From: Sarocladium kiliense
Taxonomy: Eukaryota > Ascomycota > Sordariomycetes > Hypocreales > Sarocladiaceae
Length of the DNA: 55,100 nucleotides
Reading direction: 5' to 3'
NCBI GenBank assembly: GCA_030734395.1
Contig: JAUZTG010000037.1
Span: forward strand, 1 to 55,100
In this document: piece after piece, positions 10,453-21,137 of the stretch
How the letters are laid out: each line of letters begins with the position of its first letter
Position numbering within the stretch: the stretch's first letter is position 1
The notes under the pieces: model-generated
Told to the model about the DNA's origin: nothing
Database searches by the model: none
The model's input: only the letters and a program-made list of their open reading frames with translations
Translations under genes and position numbers: made by a program

Positions 10453-11148
10453 TTAGCTCATTTGCCATTCCGGGTTACATGCCATGTCATATATGGAGTC
10501 TTGTGCATATTTAACGACCCCAATCCCCTCCGGTTGCGGTAAGAAGAGTTCTGTTAGAGGGGCCGGATGTAGGTGATTCGACAGCGCAGTCGCCTGCTTG
10601 TATTGGTCACCGTCTATATCCTGAGCCGTAATGGCGTTGGGTGCACTAGCAAAGCCATCCACCCACGGCTCCTGGTCCTCGCGCGGCACGGCCATCATCA
10701 GGCTCCTCGTCTGTATCGTCTCTGTGGCCGTGCTCATGCAGCTCACCGCTTCTGACGGCGGCTGCGGCGGTGTTGGCAGCGATGTCTTGACGACTAGGGT
10801 GTCGACCGCCTTCTTGGCTTCATTGGCGATGTACTTCTGGATCAGCACGCAGCCGCATTCTGTGTGTTGCAGGAGTAGCGCCTTGAGCGTGCAGATCTCG
10901 GCACGCAGCGAGTCGAAGCACGCTGACAATTGGCGGTTCTGGTCTTCCATGGCCTGTTCGCGCGAGGCGAGCATCGAGGCTTCGTCACGTTTGCGGACGC
11001 GGCACTTGGACGACGCCGCACGACTGCGCTCCCGACGCATTCTTCGCTGGGGATCGTTCAGGTCGCTGTTTTTGTCGAGCCCGGCGCTGGGGTTAGGCCC
11101 TTGTCTTGGCTTCTGTGCCGTTTTTACTGCTTTTCTTGGGCGTTTCAT
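10453..11148 (-). CDS. bZIP transcription factor, ATF/CREB-like
   Basis: 231 residues from an ATG at 11148 with no intron required. Basic region at about residues 35-54 (RRMRRERSRAASSKCRVRKR), with the ASSKCR core that contacts DNA, followed by a leucine-zipper-like helix to about residue 95 and an LLQHTECGC..I..Y tail that resembles fungal ATF-type bZIPs. The N-terminus is basic and the C-terminus is Pro/Ser/Thr-rich and likely regulatory. An in-frame stop lies shortly upstream of 11148, so a longer protein would need an extra 5' exon; the frame 11392-11204 could be one, but I see no convincing splice pair. Role: nuclear regulator, targets unknown. Confidence 0.85.
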   Translation of the reverse strand: MKRPRKAVKTAQKPRQGPNPSAGLDKNSDLNDPQRRMRRERSRAASSKCRVRKRDEASMLASREQAMEDQNRQLSACFDSLRAEICTLKALLLQHTECGCVLIQKYIANEAKKAVDTLVVKTSLPTPPQPPSEAVSCMSTATETIQTRSLMMAVPREDQEPWVDGFASAPNAITAQDIDGDQYKQATALSNHLHPAPLTELFLPQPEGIGVVKYAQDSIYDMACNPEWQMS

Positions 11149-12192
11149 CTTTGTGGTCTTGCTGGAGCTGGCTTCAGATTTATTCTTCTCTGGTGCTTGC
11201 GGTTTAGGTAGGGACAGGCTGGCACTGTCTCGTCATGTCGTCTATGCGGGGTGTTGAGAACGGTGGCTGCGGAGTTTCCTGCGAGAGGGCATCGCGTGGC
11301 TGCATCAGGCGCCGACATTGAGGGATCTTCAAATGAGTTGCCAGAAGAAGCGACGGGGCTGTTGGGATGATAGGGGAGTACTGGATTGACATCTTCTAAG
11401 GAGCCCGCCCTTGGATCAGGACGAGAGTGCCTGGCCTGGAACAAGCCCCGCGCTGGGCGATGTTGGAAACTATAGCAGCAGTGGAAGAGGATTTGCCACC
11501 GACCGTCTCATAGTAGAGTGGAAAGCCGCAGAGGTGGTCTTAAAAGAGAGCGCACCAGAGAGAATCCTCAAGGGCGGGAGATGTTCTACCATCCCCTCGA
11601 TAATGTGCCAGGTCACCCAGTCATCTTTCGCTCCAAACTTCGGACGTGCTCCGACAAACCTTTCTTGAGGCTCGCAGTCGCCAATCCTTGCTGCGGATGG
11701 CTATTCCGGTGACGACACACAGCTCCTCAGGTCTCTGTCCAATAGTAATAAGGCTCGCCCTGTTGGTGGGTAACCCATGAAACTGCAGGGAGGTGGTGAG
11801 GATGTCGATCTGGGCTGTCTTCCTCACTGTGCCATATCTTGAGTGGTGGGAGTCCAGTTCAGTTCAGTTCAGTGGTGCATGCATAAGTCGCTCGCCTCGG
11901 TGATAGATACCGCAGAGATATGCCTGGGTTGCAACTTCCTGGCGCGTCTGTTGCATCGTGTCACGCGCTCTGCTGCACATGCGAGCAGAGACGACCTATC
12001 GTCGTGAGAAGCTCATTCCTCTCGGGTGGACGAGGTTGATGCTTTGCAGAGTTCCCCACCTGATACCCGTTTCAAAGCATTGGAACCAGTGGTAACCCTA
12101 TTGCAAGTATCGGAATTAAAATATGCAACATGTTTTTATAATTATGTTTTCACGGCTCTCGCACTTTAGCTACATTCGGACCTTCTTAAACC
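11149..12192. other. Intergenic between bZIP and SDR genes
   Basis: No supported gene. It holds the promoter side of the bZIP gene and a (CAGTT)3-CAGT tandem array at 11855-11873. Overlapping open frames at 11204-11668 have no domain. Confidence 0.5.
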
Positions 12193-13179
12193 TCAACCGT
12201 TCACAACAATCCCTCCGTTGGGATGCAAGGTCTGCCCACTGTAGAACGAAGACGCCTGGCTGGCCAAGAATACGTAGCTCGTTGCGATCTCAGATGGCTG
12301 ACCTAGCCGCCCCATAGGCGTGGAATTGCCTAAGCCTTGTCCCTTTTGACTCTCCTGGCTCATTCCCGTCGCCGTCATCGGGGTCCAAACGGGCCCAGCG
12401 GCTACTGCATTGACGCGGATTCCTTTCTTAACCAATTCATTGGACAGACCGCGCGTAAATGCAACTACAGCGCCCTTGCTTGCGCAGTAGTCGAGGCGAG
12501 TCGGAACTCCAAGGTACGAGTCAACAGAGGCACTGTTGATAATACAACTGCCAGCTGGCATGTGCTTGAGACAGTGTTTGGTAAGATAGAAGTATGAGCT
12601 GATGTTCGTGCGAATTGTCGAATCCCATTGCTGACTATATAAAGTGCGGTCAATATGTGTCTTCGCCTCCCCTTACGGAATTTATTAGGTCACTCACTCT
12701 GTAATGTCGTTGATCCCACCACCTTCCTGCCGTGTTGCAGCATTGTTAACCAGAATGTCGATGCCTCCGAAGGCTTGCACAACCCGGGCAGCAACATCCC
12801 TACAGTTAGGCTCCTGCTTCAGATCACTAGCAATAAGTGTGCAATGCCCGCCGTTCTTCTTGACCTGTGCTTTAGTGTGTTGTGCATCCTCCTCCTCGTC
12901 GGGCAAGTAAACAATGGCGATCTTAGCACCCTCCATCGCGAAAAGAATTGCAATGGAGCGGCCGATGCCGGAGTCGCCCCCTGTGATGAGAGCGTTTCTG
13001 CCTTTGAGCTTATCCGATGGAGAGTAGACGCCCAGTTCTTCGTTGGAAATGCCCTGCATGTGCACCTTGGTGGGCTTGGGTTCAAGGTCGCGCTCGAACC
13101 CTGTCGAAGCTGACGAAGTCTGGTTTGTTCCCTCGGCGGCCTTAGCTACCTTCCCTAGTGTTTCTTTGGCTCGATCCAT
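12193..13179 (-). CDS. Short-chain dehydrogenase/reductase (classical SDR)
   Basis: Exons 13179-12698 and 12634-12193 join in phase over a 63 bp intron and give 307 residues. The join restores the usual SDR text DITDQQWD. Cofactor motif TGGDSGIG at about residues 66-73, LVNNAA, the catalytic Ser region (IINSASV), YCASK (the catalytic Tyr and Lys) and the C-terminal GPVWTPM are all present. About 50 extra residues precede the Rossmann fold, as in the YhdF/glucose-ribitol dehydrogenase-like SDRs of fungi and bacteria. The enzyme should perform NAD(P)-dependent oxidoreduction of an alcohol or carbonyl; the substrate is unknown. ATG codons upstream (13254) lie beside a T-rich stretch and are less likely starts. 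Confidence 0.9.
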
Positions 13180-13254
13180 GATTGTTTGCAAGAGAAGAGT
13201 TGTGCAATTTTTTTTTCTTGGCTTATACTGCATTCCTTCCATTTTTTTTACCAC

Positions 13255-15265
13255 TAGATATCGGCGTTATTTATGTCTCGAGCAGCTTCAGGCTGTCCGT
13301 CCAACTTAATTCCTCCCTGATGATATACGATATAAGAGTAGCGTGATTGAACTCCCATGCCCACCTATATCTTGCAAGTTGGGCTTAGAGATATGCGACG
13401 ACGACAGAGTGGCGACATTGGTGGATGATCTAGTGATCTAATATTTGCAGAGGGCGTTTTGCGGCCCAGAAGTATTGTGTATTTGCAATGGTGTCAGTAT
13501 TGCAGCATCATGATTGAGACGGTATTGCAGGCATTGGGACCCTCATCCCGATCTCCGGCATGTCATTATTTCATCATTTAACTATGTCCCACCTGGTTCA
13601 TCTTGGTAAGACCTTTACTATAGGATGAAAACAGAGTGGAAGCTCATTTTCCGCATAGTTGGCTCCTTATGACAGAAGAACGACTACATATGCCGGAGGG
13701 AGTCTTCCGCTATCTTCCCGTGGTGAATGATACGTGCCTTGTTTTCTTGAGGGCACGTTTGAGCACCTTGAAAAGCATGTCTCTGGTAGGGTGACTGGCA
13801 GGTAGATCACACAACGCCTAGTAAAATGTGACATCACTCCACTATCATCGCAAGCCATCGACAATATAAATGCGTGCGACCTAGACGAATCCCTTCAGTC
13901 AGCGTGACCATACGGAAGAACCTTTCGTTATCTTGAGTAGGATCTTGATTTTCGAAGAACGTGGCCAATAGCCTTGCCCCTGTACACGATCTCCCGACTA
14001 TTAGAATACCTACGCATGACTTCAACGCCGAGTGCAGTCTAGCGATATACCTAGAAGACACGACACGGACCATGGACTCACCGTACCAGCTAACGCTGCC
14101 TGAGCTCCGAGACAAACGTCAGTCAGTTGCGGCTTGCATAAGATTCACGGGGTGCAGTAGTTGGCGATCGGACTGTGAAGTGCCCACTAACCGAACTATA
14201 CTTGCCATTCGCCCTAGGTGCAGCAAGGGACCAAGACGGTGAATGGACAGAGAGAAGAGATATGCATGTGAGTAACGCAGTACTGTAGGAAGACAGCTGC
14301 AATTAGCGTCTTATCCTGGCATTGTATTATTATCTAAATGTTGTGTATGCGGCCTCACCTCCGGGGAACTACCTCCGGGATGTTGCACCCCACCTTTCCG
14401 CTTGTGGCAATAGCGTCCCCAGCTCCATCATGGGCTAAGCCAAAGTGATGCCGGTGAGCGGATCGGAGGGATGAGCATGCATGACAAGATGGTACGTGAT
14501 GTTGACGTAAAGCGGGTGTGCCTGGTATGCGAAACGAAATACAGGGTACCATCCAGGGTGACGGCACCGAGACTGATTGGGAGACCTCAGTTTGAGGGTC
14601 AATGGTTATCATGTTGAGATTGGTCTGCTCCCTGTCTCTCTGTACCCGCCGCGTCGAGTCAAAGACACGGCGGGGTGCCGACCTTGTAGAGTTATGTCGT
14701 GGCAACAGGCAGGTCCTGCCCAAGAGCTCAACATGCGGGCTGGTGTCAAAGCACAAGGGGAGTTTTTTTTTTTTATATCATTGGCGGGTTGCTTTGGAGA
14801 ATCGCTCCAGGCCAGGGTTGAGCTTCCTCAGGTGGGCTCCCACAGTGTGTTCACCTTACAGCCTCACAGCAAGTCGCCCCAGAGCTTAGAGTTTGAAGCC
14901 ACCCCTGCACAGCTATAAGAAGTGGCATGTGCGCAGCCTAGCATCCTCCATGGATAGCTCTTCGGTGGAAGCATTCGCTTGATGAAGAGGGATTCACATC
15001 TAATGTCTGTCGGCTGATTTCTTTGTCACGTCCACTTCTAACTCTGACGCTCCCGCTGTCCTTTCCCCCCGATCATTACCACAGACAATCAAGCTGCGAC
15101 ACTTGAGTACGCAGCACTTCCTCCTTCTCGTTTGCCTCCGCCTCCTCTGAATTATCGAGTATCAGAGTCACTCTGGTTCAGAACTTTGACATCCTCACAC
15201 TTGCGAAATAAGTCCCTTGGTCCTCACAGTACAATACTACCACTCCGCATCAACACCGGCATAAT
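13255..15265. other. 2 kb without a recognised gene
   Basis: Only short unrelated open frames on both strands. A T-run near 14765 is the only simple-sequence feature. The last ~300 bp probably hold the promoter of the Ecl1-type gene. Confidence 0.5.
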
Positions 15266-15798
15266 ATGGAACACCAAGAAAAGCGCGCTGCCGACACTTC
15301 GTGCAACACTTCCACGTCCAGAGTCACCGGTACCGACACCTCAAAGCGAAGGAAACGAAGTTTTTCTCTGAAGTACCCCCGCCAGAAGCCAGAACAGAGG
15401 GATCGTAGGAGCGAATGGCATGACTATTACTTGGATGATGAACGACAGAGCTTTCCTCAGTACTGGTAGGCTTCCCAAAGTCGCCGTGGATATCTGGTTA
15501 TGAAAGGTATCGTATGCTGACTTCGCTCTGTAGCATGACTTGCGAGAAACAGTTTATGCCCTGTGATGGCCAGCATCTCTACTGCTCAGAAAGGCACATC
15601 TCACCCAGCCTCGGACCTCAGATCCCACTGCTAATCGCCATACTCAGATGTCGAGAGGTCGACCATAACAGTTCCAGTTCCGATTCGGCCTTGCCCATTA
15701 ATTACAACACCACATTCTTAAACGTTCCGATTCACTCTGCCTCCGAGCGTCGCGATATTCTTCCCCGCGCCACGCCCTCTCGGAATCGCAATGCTTAA
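15266..15798 (+). CDS. Ecl1-type zinc-binding life-span factor
   Basis: Three exons (15266-15465, 15534-15593, 15648-15798) give about 136 residues. The joined sequence contains YCMTCEKQFMPCDG followed by LYCSERCRE: a CxxC...YCSxxC zinc site as in the Ecl1 family (extender of chronological lifespan), which acts in nutrient and stress signalling in fission yeast. The second intron (15594-15647, 54 bp) starts with GC and ends with AG after a CTAAT branch site. Only its removal creates the conserved CSERCR, so I take it as a GC-AG intron; read through, the frame stays open but the last Cys is misplaced. The N-terminus has a KRRKR basic patch and the C-terminus is Ser/Arg-rich. Confidence 0.72.
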
Positions 15799-15983
15799 AG
15801 ATTGGGCGAGAGTTCGCGATGCATAAAGGTTATATGTAATGAACACGGGGAAACGGGTGCTTTCGATGAGAAAGAAGCCCATATTTGGCATCTAAAACTT
15901 GGCTCTGTCCCATCTTACCTGTGCAGGATGATATGTATTCGGATTTTGCTTCCATCATCAACTCCGGTGACATCTGCCATTTT

Positions 15984-17206
15984 TCAGTGGCCTTTCTCTT
16001 CGAGGTGTGCTGCATGGCATGGATGCAGTCCCAACTCTCCCGGTGGCACAAGATGCTGACGCAAATTCACTCCACATGATTGAGTAAGCTCAGCTGTCCG
16101 CAAGCGATAACTGCTGGAGTCCATCGGCAAGTCATCTATAGCTGAGCAAAGCCGCTGGAGGTGATTCGGCATCCACTCCTGATAGATGCGCATTGTGATA
16201 CCGTAGGCCGTGAACTTGTCGCGGTCGTTGCAGTCGCTGATATCATACTTCCGGATATCATGGCGGTAGTATCTGATATCAGCCTCTTTGACCTCCGCGT
16301 AGTGCCCATAGATTCGGACACTTTGGTTGTCGTGCGAGAATGAGAAGCCTAGGATCTGACGATCAACCTCAGAACCTCGACGAACAGCTTGGAAAAGCTG
16401 GACCACTCCCCTCACGGCGATAGTCATGCTGTGTGCGTTCTGATTGTCAGCGACGTCAAGGGCTTCCCTTCCGCATTTGACCTCGCAGGCAAGAAACGGA
16501 AAGAGCATCGTTGATGTGGCCATCACGAGAGACGTATCTCCCTTGAACGTGTTGCCGGTCCATGGTCGAAGGTTCTGCAACTGTTGGTCTGTGAAAACGC
16601 TGCGCTTGAAGCCGACGCAGTAGTCGGGTTTCGGAGGGGGGCCAGCGAGAGTTTGCGCATTGGACCAGACCTCATCGACGCCTTCGACCAGCCACTTGAG
16701 TCTCTCGAGTTTTTTATCATCTTGGAGGGCAAGCCGCTCTGCAGGAGGCACGATAAGATGCGATAGCTCTCGGAAAACTTTAGCCTCATTGCGCCCGCTT
16801 AGGCTCTCGCAGAACGGCTCAAAGGTCTCGTCACGGAACGGCGTGTCCTTGGGCACAGCTTCGATGGCCTTGCAGAGGTCTTTGCAAAGCTGCCTGGCCT
16901 CGTCCGCAACGCCAGTGGGGGACTTTCTCAAGAAACTGCCGTGGCTCTCGAGCATCACTGCATAACGTTGGTCTCGATACGGCGCCGTCTTCTCTTCCGA
17001 GCTCTGGCTATCGCTCGAGCCCCCGCGTCTGCGCGAATCGCCTTTGCTCTTGCGAGGAAACGCGTCGTGCTTTCGACGAACATCTTTTGCATCCAGTCCT
17101 CAACTCTTTCGTTCTGCGAATACCTCTTGCGCTTATGTCGGCCGGATTCGTTATCACTATCGAAATTGGCACCGCGCTCTCGGCTTTGCGACGGAGTGCG
17201 ATTCAT
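15984..17206 (-). pseudogene. ExK-type fungal DUF protein (DUF7924-like), frameshifted
   Basis: The main frame runs to a stop at 15984 and includes APYRDQRYAVMLESHGSF, PKPDYCVGFKRS, FLACEVKCG (an ExK pair typical of PD-(D/E)XK folds), NAHSMTIAVRGVV and SHDNQSVRIYGHY. I recognise this as the fungal family I know as DUF7924; the number should be checked. The N-terminal part (from 17206: NERVEDWMQKMF, TTRFLARAK) is in another frame; the switch falls at about 17040-17060, where neither reading contains an intron. A one-base indel, real or from assembly, separates the halves. The 3' end may also shift near 16030 (TSKRKATEKWQ). Function unknown; a nuclease-like fold is likely. Confidence 0.7.
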
Positions 17207-17807
17207 CGTGAGCGCGCTCCGGCTCAAGGCAGTCTTGAGCTCGATTTTCGCCAAGGTGGTGGTCCTGGTGGCCTCATCTTCTAGCCTGCAGTGTGAATCG
17301 TAGAATGAAATCTCCCCTTGATCCCTAGAGAAGTTGAAGCAGGTCAGGTCAAGTTTGGCGGCTGGGAGGAGGAGTGTGTCTGAAGTGCGAGTGGTGTCCA
17401 CCATCGATTCGCCCACCGTTGGTAACGTGTGGACTGGTGCAGTCGCATCAGTCAAATTGGCGCTTCCGCGCGGTGCTGAACTGTGTATGCTGCCCCTGTC
17501 ACATTTTCGACTAAGGTAACAGGCAAAGTTAGGGGGCATCATTCGTACGTATATTTTCTCTCGTAATTCCCAATGCTATCATTGTTTCAGCGCATGGAAC
17601 CCGAACTACAAGGCACGGTGCAATTGCTGATGTTCATCGTCTTGCATCAGTCTCAGATGTACTCCGAGCTTGTCGCTCTCTGGGCTGAGGAAATGCATAT
17701 AATATTAACCTTCGCACACGGACTGTCCACACATCGGTTTGTTTCATTACCTTCCCCGTTTCGATCTTTTGTCCTTCGATGTCCCTCAACGGGTCAGTGA
17801 TAAAGCT

Positions 17808-19034
17808 ATGGAAACATCTCAGGGTAGCGCAACAAAACTTATGCTTCGGCCGAGCGACCAGCAATTCGAGGGCGTTGATTCTCAGAAGGCGGATGCTCTA
17901 GAATCTCCGACGAAAGATGCCATCACACGCTCCGAAGGGAAGAAGGGCAAAGGTAGTATCGTCCAGCTGGATCGTCAGGATGCGACAACATGGTGCCAGA
18001 TAGGCCGGAAAGTGGCGGAGGGCTCATTTGGCGTTGTGTTCGCTGGGACTTGGTTATCCGACCAGAAAGAGGTGGCGATCAAGTTTGTAAGTATCTCATG
18101 CACTGAGACACGATCCAAGCACTAATCTCCATTGTAATAAAGGAACCTCGCATATGAGACAGTCCACAAATTCGTGACGAGTACCGCGCATACAGGGCTC
18201 TTGCTGGCTGTGGTAAGTGCCCTCGCCCCTTTCCCCCATCGTGAACCATTGCCTAATGAAGTTGAAGATGGTATCCCGAGCGTATACTTCTTTAGTCAGT
18301 TGTATCTACAAAATGTCCTGGTTATAGATCTCCTGGGACCATCTTTGGAGGACCTGTTTGATGGATATGGGCGCAAGTTCACGCCCAAGACCGTTGCAAT
18401 GATCGGCACCCAGCTGGTTCTTGTGGTCCGCGTCTTCTCTTTACTGGACTGACATTGACATACTCGGCAGCTGAAAACATTCCAGCAGGTACATGAAAAA
18501 GGCTTGATCTACCGTGATGTCAAGCCAGACAACTTCCTGGTTGGAAGGCCTGGCTCCAGCTCAGCCAACACGGTTCACGTTATTGATCTTGGTATGGTGA
18601 AGCTCTACCGAGATCCGAAAACCCTGCAACATGTTCCACACCGAAATGGCAGATCTCCTGCCGGAACACTTCGTTACATGAGTCTGAAAGCTCATCAAGG
18701 TCAGGAACAATCAAGACGAGATGACCTTGAAGCGCTCGGAAATGTGTTTATCTACTTTCTACGTGGTCAATTACCTTGGCAAAATATTAAAGCGGCAACA
18801 AAGGAGGAGAAGTCTGCTAAAATCAGAGAGAAGAAGCAAGCAACTGCAATTACTGAACTTTGCGAGGGGTATCCGATGGTGAAGGAGTACTTCACCTACG
18901 TTCGCGAACTCGGATTTGAAGCCACACCTGACTACGACTATCTGCGAGAACTTTTCTCGTCAGCTCGTAGTGACATGGGCGGCGCGGATGATGGAGCATA
19001 CGACTGGGAAGATGCCCACGGCCCCAGGAGGTAG
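17808..19034 (+). pseudogene. Casein kinase 1-like protein kinase with in-frame stop
   Basis: Exons 17808-18086, 18143-18212, 18262-18416 and 18471-19034 join in phase. Visible: glycine loop AEGSFGVVFAG, lysine in VAIKF, LVIDLLGPSLEDLF, catalytic loop IYRDVKPDNF, SRRDDLEALG, LPWQNIKAATKEEK and FEATPDYDYL, all CK1 hallmarks. Two faults: codon 18155-18157 is TGA inside EPRI-*-DSPQIRDEY (family: EPRKSDAPQLRDEY), and the metal-binding DFG is DLG (VIDLGMVK). The protein lacks the long C-terminus of housekeeping CK1 enzymes. I read it as a decaying accessory CK1 paralogue; a functional product would need readthrough or an unseen splice. Confidence 0.78.
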
Positions 19035-19571
19035 ATATGGAGACGATTGACTCAATGCAATCCTAGTCTGCGCCGAAGATAGTCTATCGGAGATTATGTA
19101 GTTCTGTAGGTTCAAGGATTGAAGCTGCTGTACACTTTGGCAGCCTCTCTCAAGGCACTCATGATGCAAGGAGCTCGGAATACGTTGGAAGTTCGTACAA
19201 CCCCTGTGGCTTATGATAGCTACACACCGACTCCTCAGCTCCACCAACTCGCATTTGTCCATTCAAGCGTCTATAACATGTGTTGTCCGGCCCTGCTTCG
19301 GCATCCACAATCAGTCACAACGGGATGACGCTGGATCCGCGACGTTGCTTCGTGGCCGGCTGCATGGATAAAGGACCATAAGTATATGGTATACATCTCT
19401 TGTGTCGCCACCATCTTCGCGGCTTCGACATCCCCTCCGTCCTGGCAATTGAGCCAGTCTCACTGGACGGCTGTTTGAGATTTAGCGTCTTCTGTGTGCA
19501 ATCTTCGCCACCTTCACATTGACTGCCCGACAATCACAGGCTTATTACTCTGCGTCAAATATCACTCGATA
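18985..19571 (+). repeat. ~590 bp direct repeat, copy 1
   Basis: From the last ~17 codons of the CK1-like gene through its 3' flank, this stretch recurs in the same orientation at 54079-54664 with about nine bases in ten alike by eye. It carries no long reading frame. Copy 1 ends just before the DUF7492-like relic; copy 2 ends at the start codon of the gene at 54662. Confidence 0.9.
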
Positions 19572-19599
19572 TGGCAGCTCTATGTCGCACCCGAAATTT

Positions 19600-19800
19600 G
19601 CCTTCGAGCTTCGCCCCTATCGTGAGCCAAGCTGAGCTGCCCTGAGCCGGAGCTGAGCATCGCCGCTTTATCCTGAGCCGAACTTGAGCCCCCTGTTCGC
19701 CTGACATCGGACATGCCGGCCCCAGCAGTCCAGGCCCCAGCAGTCCAGGTTGGCCAAAATCGGCCTGAGGAGAGAAATTGCCCCCCCCCCCCCCCCTTCT
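19600..19800. repeat. CTGAGC-rich stretch, 15 bp duplication and C-run
   Basis: Degenerate CTGAGC/GAGCC units fill about 19625-19695. A perfect 15 bp tandem duplication (GGCCCCAGCAGTCCA) follows at about 19717-19747 and a run of about 18 C lies near 19780-19797. Related CTGAGC units recur near 32555-32640. Confidence 0.55.
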
Positions 19801-19883
19801 CTGATGATGTCGCAATACTTAAAGCGAATGGCCTTGGCCTACAGAGAGCTATTTGGCACGCATTGGAAAAGATTTGGGTCCTG

Positions 19884-20702
19884 ATGTTTACGATGCTACA
19901 GTACCTGACTATCTTCGGGCTCCTAACTACACCGGCTCTCGCCCATTCCTGGGCCGAGCGATTAATCCGGGTTGAATTGACAGGCACTATGACCGGCACA
20001 GCAGGCTACATACGTGGAGCTGTCCCTCGACTTGACCTAGCCTTCAACGACGAGCAGATGCAAAATTGCATCCTAACTGATGACAAAATATACGATGATC
20101 ATATCTGCAAGTTAACACAGAACTGCAAACTACTCTAGCCTTTTTCCTCGGCTGTCAGCCTTCCTAGGAGATATTATAGCGCTCCAATATCAGGAGAACG
20201 GACACGTGGCCATACCCAACACAGTTCTCAAACCAAGCAGTGGTCAAGTATACATCTACGGAACGTCTGAACCTATGGAAAACGATAAACTCTCTGAGAT
20301 TCATAAGGTTTGGGATAAAGAAGGGACCGGCGGGGATCAACGAGGGAAGCTTCTTGCAGTCCGTCCTTTCGATGATGGCAGGTGTTACCAATAAACCAAG
20401 GAAGTATCTCAGCAGAGCGTCAGATGGCCTACAAGAAGATACCACAGGATCCACAAGGAGCTGACCTCTGGTGTCAGAACAATATTCGCTTACCTGTAGA
20501 CGCTGAAGGTGACTATACTCTGTATTGGGTTTGGGACTGGCCAAGTAGACCGTCATGCGAATTTCCAAAGGGCAAGGCGGAGATATACACAAGTTGTGCC
20601 GATATTCGCCTCCTTAAAGAGAGGAAGGAAGGCAGAGTGTCCTATGTAACTGGTCAAGACTCGAACCCCGCCGCAATACAGGGACAGATGGAAGATCTCT
20701 AG
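19884..20702 (+). pseudogene. Secreted DUF7492-like protein, two compensating frameshifts
   Basis: Starts with a signal peptide (MFTMLQYLTIFGLL..PALA) ending at the conserved AHSW. Then come GTAGYIRGAVPR and HICKLTQ; the frame shifts near 20117 to give TANYSSLFPRLSAF, YQENGHVAIP, VYIYGTSEP and GTGGDQRGKLLA with FDDGRCYQ; near 20391 it shifts back, giving INQGSISAERQ, DLWCQNNI and YTLYWVWDWPS. In order, these match the fungal secreted family I know as DUF7492 (starting HSWVEQL and carrying ENGHVT, DGRCYQIN, LTVYWVWxWP). The original frame is regained, so one inserted and one lost base, about 270 bp apart, would explain it. Function unknown. Confidence 0.7.
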
Positions 20703-21137
20703 AAATAACAAGGCGTACGGGGTTTGAACTTTAGGTAGAAGCACTAAGATATTAATGATGGTCTCTTTGAACTGATTCCCCTTAAATAAACTCTATTTGA
20801 AGATGAGATCATTAACTGAGCCAAAGAGTCACGTTTCAAGTTCCCTCAGAGCAGCGTGATCATTGCTAAACCGTGCGTGTGTAACCGTCTGATCGTGCCA
20901 CTCCATCGTTCGCTTGTAAGAGTGTAGAGAATCTCCCACGCGACACATAATGTCCGTCCCTGCGTTGCGAGCCACTACATCAGAATAGAATAGATAGGGG
21001 CAGACTTAAGTTACAGTACGCTACATGGTTCGAGGACCTTATCTAAAACCCCTCCTTCAATACGACCTGTCGCTGCAATGCCCAAACAGTTTGCCATTGA
21101 TGATTCTTCTGAGCTTCATCGTTCGAGCCTCCATTAC
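20703..21137. other. Intergenic
   Basis: No gene, repeat or clear signal recognised between the two frameshifted genes. Confidence 0.5.

Noticed and set aside
17739..17807. Upstream ATG for the CK1-like gene
   Set aside because: In frame but in a pyrimidine-rich leader; 17808 starts the charged N-terminus. The choice does not affect the domain.
18155..18157. TGA in the kinase as a recoded (Sec) codon
   Set aside because: Fungi of this group lack selenocysteine insertion and the position is a Ser in the family; a plain nonsense change is simpler.
20640..20735. tRNA-like GGTTCGA box on the minus strand
   Set aside because: It lies in the coding end of the DUF7492-like gene; no acceptor, D or anticodon stems could be paired.
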